From Streptomyces sp. (GTDB lineage: Bacteria > Actinomycetota > Actinomycetes > Streptomycetales > Streptomycetaceae): a stretch of 9,449 bases of DNA. The stretch lies in contig DOWQ01000508.1 in NCBI GenBank assembly GCA_003519485.1, positions 1 to 9,449 on the forward strand, written 5' to 3'. Below are positions 6,035 to 9,449 of this stretch, in pieces. Position numbers and translations under genes: made by a program. Positions within the stretch are counted from its first letter, which is position 1; the number at the start of each line of letters is the position of its first letter. The notes below the pieces were generated by a model. That model worked only from the letters and a program-made list of their open reading frames with translations, was not told the DNA's origin and did no database searches.

Positions 6035-6943
6035 TCACTTCGCGGGCGGCTGCAGGGCGTCGAGGCGGGACAGCTCGTCCTGCGAGAGCCGCAGTGCACC
6101 GGCGGCCACGTTCTCGCTCAGGTGGACGGGGTCGCTGGTGCCCGGAATGGCCAGCACATGCGGTCCACGCTGCAGCGTCCACGCCAGCCGGACCTGCGCG
6201 GGCGTGGCCCCGTGTGCCCGCGCGACGGCGAGCACTTCGGCGTCACTCGTGCCACCGGCACCCGCTTCGCGTCCATCGCCGGCGATCGCGAAGAACGGCA
6301 CGAACGCGATGCCCTGCTCACCGCAGCTGTCCAGTAGGCCGTTGACGTCCGCGAGTCGGTGGTCGAGACCGTACCGGTTCTGCACGCAGACCACCGGCGC
6401 GATGGCCCGGGCCTCAGCGAGATGCTCGGGGGCGACGTTGGAGATGCCCAGGTGGCGGATGAGGCCGGCCTCGCGCAACTCGGCCAGTGCCCCGAAGTGT
6501 TCGGCGATCGAGTCCTGGCTCATCCTGCGCAGATAGACGACATCGAGGTGGTCGCGGCCGAGTTGGCGCAGGTTCTCCTCGACCTGGCCGCGCAGCTGCT
6601 CGGGCGTGGCCGCGGAGATCCAGTCGCCCGACGGGCCTCGCGCGGGCCCGACCTTGGTCCCGATGACCAGGTCATCGGGGTACGGGGCCAACGCCCGGTT
6701 GATCAGCTCGTTGGCCGAGCGCAGGGGTGAGAAGTAGAACGCGGCGGTGTCCACGTGGTTCACCCCGAGCTCGACCGCGCGGCGCAGCACTCCGATCGCG
6801 GTGTCGCGCTCGATCGGGGCACGGTCGGAATTACCGCTCATGCCATTGCCCGTCAGGCGCATCGCGCCGAAGCCGAGCCGGTTGACTTCCCGGTCGCCGA
6901 GCTTCCAGGTTCCCGCGGCCGCCGCGGAGATGCTCTCGGACAT
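6035..6943 (-). CDS. Aldo/keto reductase, NADPH-dependent, with atypical active site
   Basis: A 302-residue cytoplasmic TIM-barrel oxidoreductase that would reduce carbonyls with NADPH. Family landmarks are LGFGAMRLTG (23-32), HVDTAAFY (63-70) with D65 and Y70, GTKVG (95-99) with K97, GISNV (166-170) and the cofactor-binding IPGTSDPVHLSENVAA (266-281). Three members of the D-Y-K-H catalytic tetrad are present. At the position of the histidine, the expected LDxxxLH reads LDVVYLRR (133-140), so the histidine is replaced by R139. Related actinomycete reductases also lack this histidine, so the protein may still be active, with altered pH dependence or substrate. The ATG at 6943 is preceded by GGGAAGG at a 4-nt spacing. 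It appears to be transcribed alone from a long upstream region and has no evident partner gene. Physiological substrate unknown. Confidence 0.93.
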   Translation of the reverse strand: MSESISAAAAGTWKLGDREVNRLGFGAMRLTGNGMSGNSDRAPIERDTAIGVLRRAVELGVNHVDTAAFYFSPLRSANELINRALAPYPDDLVIGTKVGPARGPSGDWISAATPEQLRGQVEENLRQLGRDHLDVVYLRRMSQDSIAEHFGALAELREAGLIRHLGISNVAPEHLAEARAIAPVVCVQNRYGLDHRLADVNGLLDSCGEQGIAFVPFFAIAGDGREAGAGGTSDAEVLAVARAHGATPAQVRLAWTLQRGPHVLAIPGTSDPVHLSENVAAGALRLSQDELSRLDALQPPAK

Positions 6944-6998
6944 GGTGCCTTCCCTACGATTTCGGAGCGCCCGGAAAGAGCGCGCTGATGCCGGCTGC

Positions 6999-7018
6999 GG
7001 CGGGCGATCCGACCCGCC
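6999..7018. promoter_or_regulatory. Hairpin or operator in the aldo/keto reductase leader
   Basis: GGCGGG (6999-7004) pairs with CCCGCC (7013-7018) around CGATCCGA. A second dyad, GATCC (7006-7010) with GGATC (7026-7030), overlaps it, so two mutually exclusive stems are possible on the minus-strand transcript. They lie 55-85 nt upstream of the start codon. This may be an operator or a simple leader structure; nothing else identifies it. Confidence 0.25.
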
Positions 7019-7220
7019 CTCGGGAGGATCACCGCGGTGCGCCGCCGCTGAACCTCGGAGTATGCGGGCGCGGTCACCACGGCGAGAAGGCGGGGGACGC
7101 GCGGGAAAGGTCACACGACGAATCCGTCAACCCCCTGGTTCCGGGCCACCGTTGCGCGGGACACGGTGCGGCTCGGGTACGGGGCTGGGCTTGCCGGTGA
7201 GCACACCAGCGGATCGCCGC

Positions 7221-7247
7221 GCCGGGCACGGGTCTTCCGTGCCCGGC
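7221..7247 (-). terminator. Hairpin terminator of the NAD(P)H oxidoreductase gene
   Basis: GCCGGGCACGG (7221-7231) and CCGTGCCCGGC (7237-7247) form a perfect 11-bp stem with a 5-nt loop. It begins 11 nt after the oxidoreductase stop on the minus strand. There is no U-tract, but the stem strength and position make a terminator likely. It separates this transcript from the aldo/keto reductase gene beyond. Confidence 0.75.
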
Positions 7248-7258
7248 CCGTGGCGGGC

Positions 7259-7822
7259 TCAGACGCGCGCGGGCTCCTGCGCGGCGTCGGCGATCCTGCG
7301 GAGGACGGCGGGCAGCTGCTCGGCAACCTCGGCGTCGTCCTTCGGGTGCGTCTCGGCGAAGCGGACGACGGAGCCGGGGATCGAGAGCTTGACGTCCTCC
7401 AGGACGGTGCCGCCCGCGATGCCCACGGTCTTGCGGGTCGCGTCCTGCGCCCACACGCCGCCGTACTGGCCGTACGCCGTGCCGATGACCGCGACCGGCT
7501 TGCCGGTGAAGGCGCCGGCCCCCATCGGCCGGGAGTACCAGTCGACGGCGTTCTTCAGGACGGCCGGGATCGTGCCGTTGTACTCGGGCGACAGGAGGAG
7601 GAAGGCGTCGGACCGCTCGGCCGCCTCGCGGAACTTCACGGCGGCGGCGGGGACGCTGCCCGGCGCGTCGATGTCCTCGTTGTAGAAGGGGATGTCCCCG
7701 AGACCCTCGTAGACCTCGACCTCGACACCCTGGGGGGCGAGCGAGACGGCCGCTTCGGCGAGCTGGCGGTTGTGCGAGCCGGCGCGGAGGCTGCCGACGA
7801 GGGCGAGGATGCGAACGGTCAT
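7259..7822 (-). CDS. NAD(P)H-dependent FMN oxidoreductase (NADPH_dep_FMN_red family)
   Basis: A 187-residue flavodoxin-fold enzyme of the family that includes FMN reductases, azoreductase-like enzymes and quinone or chromate reductases. It would use NAD(P)H and bound FMN to reduce quinones, azo compounds or flavin in the cytoplasm. The phosphate-binding loop is VGSLRAGSHNRQLA (9-22), matching GSxRxxSxN. The flavin-contacting SPEYNG is at 78-83, followed by the usual P-x-x-LKNAVDW (86-95), and the second loop GTAYGQYGG is at 114-122. Length is normal for the family. The ATG at 7822 has AGGAG 6 nt upstream. It diverges from the tetR gene with 121 bp between start codons, and this gap contains two palindromic sites. 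That makes control by the TetR protein likely, as is usual for such pairs. Exact substrate unknown. Confidence 0.93.
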   Translation of the reverse strand: MTVRILALVGSLRAGSHNRQLAEAAVSLAPQGVEVEVYEGLGDIPFYNEDIDAPGSVPAAAVKFREAAERSDAFLLLSPEYNGTIPAVLKNAVDWYSRPMGAGAFTGKPVAVIGTAYGQYGGVWAQDATRKTVGIAGGTVLEDVKLSIPGSVVRFAETHPKDDAEVAEQLPAVLRRIADAAQEPARV

Positions 7823-7863
7823 GAGGGGCTCCTGGGGACGGGACGGGCGAGTGGAAGACCAAG

Positions 7864-7914
7864 CGGACCGTGGTCCGGTACCCATGTCTAGCACATGAAC
7901 CGGACCCTGGTCCA
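7864..7914. promoter_or_regulatory. Double palindromic operator between oxidoreductase and tetR
   Basis: Site 1, CGGACCGTGGTCCG (7864-7877), and site 2, CGGACCCTGGTCCA (7901-7914), share the form GGACC-N2-GGTCC and are 37 bp apart centre to centre. Between them CATGT (7883-7887) and ACATG (7893-7897) form a further dyad around CTAGC, so the whole block is one near-symmetric nested palindrome. Its position in a divergent tetR intergenic region makes it the probable TetR binding site. A minus-strand promoter for the oxidoreductase is plausible, with TGGACC (rc of 7909-7914) and TAGACA (rc of 7885-7890) 18 bp apart. Site 2 would then cover its -35 and site 1 its start. Confidence 0.7.
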
Positions 7915-7937
7915 CTTACCTCTTTCCGCGCTACCCT
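7908..7937 (+). promoter_or_regulatory. Predicted tetR promoter giving a leaderless mRNA
   Basis: TGGTCC (7908-7913) and TACCCT (7932-7937), separated by 18 bp, resemble -35 and -10 elements. The expected start point, about seven bases after the -10, falls on the A of the ATG at 7944. The bases before the ATG (CTTGCGGC) contain no Shine-Dalgarno sequence, which fits leaderless translation, common in Streptomyces. The -35 overlaps operator site 2, consistent with autorepression. Confidence 0.5.
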
Positions 7938-7943
7938 TGCGGC

Positions 7944-8582
7944 ATGACCCCGCCGCTGTCCTCCACGTCGCTCCCGGCGCCGTCGCCGTGTCCGCAGCTC
8001 CCCATGGCCGGCGACGGGGCCCCGGCGGAGCGAGCCGACGCGGCACGCAACCGGGTCCGGCTCCTCGACGCCGCCGCCCGGCTGGTGGCGGAGTTCGGCG
8101 CGGAGCACGTCACCATGGAGGCCGTGGCCTGCGCCGCCTCGGTCGGCAAGGGCACCGTCTTCCGGCGCTTCGGCGACCGAGTGGGGCTGATGCTGGCGCT
8201 GCTCGACCACGCGGAGCTCGAATACCAGCAGGGTTTCCTCTCCGGGCCCCCGCCGCTCGGGCCCGGGGCGCCGCCGGTGGAGCGCCTGGACGCCTTCGGC
8301 CTCGCCACCATCCGACACCTGACGAAATACCTCGACCTGTACCTCGAGTCCGAGCAGTGCCGGACGCGCCGCTATGCCTCCCCCGCGCTCACGGTCCGCG
8401 GCACCCACATCGCCGCACTGCTGCGCGAGGCAGGCGTCACCGGCGACATCGCGCTTCTCACCGAGGCGCTGCTCGGCTATCTGGACACGGCTCTCATCAA
8501 CCACCTGCGCAACGAGCGCGGGATGCCCGCGGAGCGGGTGGAAGCCGGCTGGACGGACCTCGTCCGCCGCCTGGCACACTGA
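7944..8582 (+). CDS. TetR-family transcriptional regulator
   Basis: A 212-residue one-component repressor of the TetR family. A Pro/Ser-rich tail of about 28 residues precedes the DNA-binding domain. The helical bundle begins at ARNRVRLLDAAARLVAEFGAEH (34-55), and the helix-turn-helix is TMEAVACAASVGKGTVFRRFGDR (57-79), with the characteristic G-K-G-T-V-F-R-R-F recognition helix. The rest, about 90-212, is the helical ligand and dimerisation domain, whose ligand cannot be predicted. The ATG at 7944 is kept because a good -10 sits exactly where a leaderless start would need it. An in-frame ATG at 8004 would remove the tail, but it also lacks a ribosome site. It is divergent from the NAD(P)H oxidoreductase, its likely target. 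Downstream it stops one base before an opposite-strand SRPBCC-like fragment. Confidence 0.93.
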   Translation: MTPPLSSTSLPAPSPCPQLPMAGDGAPAERADAARNRVRLLDAAARLVAEFGAEHVTMEAVACAASVGKGTVFRRFGDRVGLMLALLDHAELEYQQGFLSGPPPLGPGAPPVERLDAFGLATIRHLTKYLDLYLESEQCRTRRYASPALTVRGTHIAALLREAGVTGDIALLTEALLGYLDTALINHLRNERGMPAERVEAGWTDLVRRLAH

Positions 8583-8690
8583 CGGCCGCCCGGCACCACT
8601 GAGCACCGACGGTATGCCGTCGGGATCGGTGAGCAGCTCCCACACCCGCTCGCCGGACGCGGCGGTCCGCCGAGCAGGTGCCACCGACAT
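8583..8690 (-). pseudogene. N-terminal fragment of an SRPBCC (polyketide cyclase/START-like) gene
   Basis: From the ATG at 8690 the minus strand encodes about 36 residues that read like the start of an SRPBCC-family protein: ERVWELLTDPDGIP (14-27) followed by SVLSG (28-32), matching the first helix and the VLSG segment often found there. Similarity stops at about residue 36, where the frame enters the 3' end of tetR on the opposite strand. It then stays open without any family features or a nearby stop. A GGGG lies about 5 nt before the ATG. The simplest reading is a gene truncated when the tetR block joined here or by deletion. The family call rests on a short motif from memory, so chance resemblance remains possible. 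Confidence 0.4.
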
Positions 8691-8732
8691 CAGCCCCGCA
8701 CGCGCCACCGCACCGCCCCCCGGACACGCCGA

Positions 8733-8765
8733 AGGGGTGGCCCGGAATCATCCCGGGCCCCCCCT
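8733..8765. terminator. Strong hairpin terminator between tetR and pheT
   Basis: GGCCCGG (8739-8745) pairs with CCGGGCC (8753-8759) around a 7-nt loop. After one T:C mismatch, AGGGG (8733-8737) pairs with CCCCT (8761-8765), giving a stem of 12 pairs. It lies 150 nt after the tetR stop and 70 nt after the pheT stop on the other strand, so it can serve both convergent transcripts. No clear U-tract follows on either strand. Confidence 0.65.
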
Positions 8766-8795
8766 CTCGACTCTGTGCCGGCCGGCCTCGGCCCG

Positions 8796-8813
8796 CACGG
8801 CCCGCGGGCCGTG
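8796..8813. terminator. Perfect 18-bp palindrome just downstream of pheT
   Basis: CACGGCCCGCGGGCCGTG reads identically on both strands and would fold as a 7-bp stem with a CGCG loop. It starts 22 nt past the pheT stop on the minus strand. With the hairpin at 8733-8765 it makes a tandem stem-loop arrangement, as is often seen after essential operons. It might instead be a protein-binding dyad, but no promoter lies near it. Confidence 0.5.
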
Positions 8814-8835
8814 AAGACGTGGAGCCGTGCAGCCG

Positions 8836-9449
8836 TTACGCCCCGCGGAGCGTGGCTCCCGTGCGGTCGGCCGCCACCGCGACCGCCGCGTCACGGGCCG
8901 CGGTGGCCTCCTCGACGGTCAGCGTGCGGTCGGCCGCGCGGAAGCGGAGCGCGTAGGCGAGGGACTTGCGGCCCTCGCCGAGCTGTTCGCCGGTGAAGAC
9001 GTCGAACAGCCGCAGCGACTCCAGCAGTTCGCCCGCGCCTTCGCGGAGGGCCGCCTCGACGTCGGCCGCGGCCACGGAGGCGTCCACGACCAGGGCCACG
9101 TCCTGGGTGGCCACCGGGAAGGTGGAGACACTGGGCGCCCGCACCGGGCCGGTCACGGCCTGCTCGAGACGGTCCAGGTCGATCTCCATCGCGCAGGTGC
9201 GCTCCGGCAGCCCGAGCTTCTTGACGACCCGGGGGTGCAGCTCGCCCGCGTTCCCGACGAGCGTCTCCTCGCCGTCGACCAGCGCGAGGAGCGCGGCGCA
9301 GCGGCCCGGGTGCCAGGGCGCGTGCTGGTCCTGGCGGACGATGAGCTCGACGCCGGCCTCGCGGGCGACCGTACGGCCCGCCTCGACGGCGTCGGCCCAC
9401 TGCACGGCGCCGGCCGGACCCCACCAGCCGGCCTGCCGGCGGGAGCCGG
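8836..9449 (-). CDS. pheT: Phenylalanyl-tRNA synthetase beta subunit, C-terminal part (partial)
   Basis: The last 203 codons of the beta chain of the alpha2-beta2 cytoplasmic enzyme that charges tRNA-Phe. The 5' part lies beyond the right edge; complete bacterial beta chains are about 800 residues. The visible part begins in the catalytic-like core (RRQAGWWG near the edge, then HAPWHPGRCA and GELHPRVVKKLGLP). It ends with the anticodon-binding FDX-ACB domain over roughly the last 95 residues, recognised by STFPVATQDVALVVD, LFDVFTGEQLGEGRKSLAY and the motif RFRAADRTLTVEE. The stop is TAA at 8836-8838, an uncommon stop in such GC-rich DNA. The reading frame is intact to the window end. pheS should lie further to the right in the same operon, by family convention. 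The convergent tetR and the two hairpins downstream show that the operon ends here. Confidence 0.96.
   Translation of the reverse strand, partial: GSRRQAGWWGPAGAVQWADAVEAGRTVAREAGVELIVRQDQHAPWHPGRCAALLALVDGEETLVGNAGELHPRVVKKLGLPERTCAMEIDLDRLEQAVTGPVRAPSVSTFPVATQDVALVVDASVAAADVEAALREGAGELLESLRLFDVFTGEQLGEGRKSLAYALRFRAADRTLTVEEATAARDAAVAVAADRTGATLRGA

Larger units (their letters stand above)
6944..7258. other. 315-bp gene-free region holding the aldo/keto reductase leader
   Basis: No convincing gene is seen on either strand. The left part must contain the aldo/keto reductase promoter and ribosome site. A -10-like CATACT on the minus strand (rc of 7059-7064) would put the start roughly 110 nt upstream of the ATG. 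The right end contains the 11-bp terminator hairpin of the oxidoreductase gene at 7221-7247. A TTGACG on the minus strand (rc of 7125-7130) resembles a -35 but has no matching -10. A hairpin at 6999-7018 is listed separately. Confidence 0.6.

Noticed and set aside
4447..6099. Minus-strand frame overlapping the NsdA-like regulator in another register
   Set aside because: It is Arg/Ala/Gly-rich without motifs. The overlapping regulator has a recognisable HTH and TPR pattern and a good ribosome site.
7074..8582. Continuation of the SRPBCC-like frame through tetR and beyond
   Set aside because: Only the first 36 codons resemble a protein family. The rest is antisense to tetR and then out of frame over the oxidoreductase gene.
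1..9449. CRISPR array, tRNA, rRNA, transposase, integrase or phage genes
   Set aside because: No regularly spaced repeats, cloverleaf-like sequences, rRNA signatures or mobile-element protein motifs were seen on either strand.

Overview
The window looks like chromosomal DNA from a high-GC actinomycete, most likely a Streptomyces. It has very high GC, strong third-position GC bias that opens long meaningless frames on both strands, GTG starts, GC-rich hairpins without U-tracts as terminators, and protein families typical of that genus. I saw no in-frame TTA codon in the genes called here, so none looks like a direct bldA target. The right edge carries the 3' end of pheT. From memory, the other genes fit the variable stretch that follows pheST in Streptomyces, but this placement is inference.

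Layout, left to right. (1) A Tat-exported GHL10/DUF187-type glycoside hydrolase lies on the minus strand (135-1391), divergent from a 3-hydroxybutyryl-CoA dehydrogenase on the plus strand (1551-2414). Their 159-bp shared upstream region holds a perfect 10-bp inverted repeat. (2) A 13-bp hairpin terminator at 2470-2504 closes the dehydrogenase side and faces a three-gene minus-strand set. Read in transcription order, that set is an HTH plus TPR regulator resembling the NsdA group (5897-4557), a Nudix hydrolase (4504-3974) and an SGNH/GDSL hydrolase (3922-2660). Gaps are about 50 bp, so this is probably an operon, although a hairpin lies in the second gap. (3) An aldo/keto reductase on the minus strand (6035-6943) sits behind a 315-bp gene-free leader. 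(4) A flavin-dependent NAD(P)H oxidoreductase (7259-7822, minus) is divergent from a TetR-family regulator (7944-8582, plus). Between them is a double palindromic operator, and the tetR promoter is predicted to give a leaderless mRNA. (5) Abutting the tetR stop on the opposite strand is a 36-codon fragment that reads like the N-terminus of an SRPBCC (polyketide cyclase/START-like) protein with no body, probably a gene remnant. (6) Two GC-rich hairpins follow, then the C-terminal 203 codons of pheT (8836-9449, minus), which runs off the window.

The TetR and oxidoreductase pair is the clearest regulatory unit: the regulator probably represses both itself and a redox enzyme. The regulator-Nudix-hydrolase set is the most interesting functional grouping, but its biochemical theme cannot be read from sequence. 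I found no CRISPR array, tRNA, rRNA, insertion sequence, prophage gene or clear novel multi-gene defence system.
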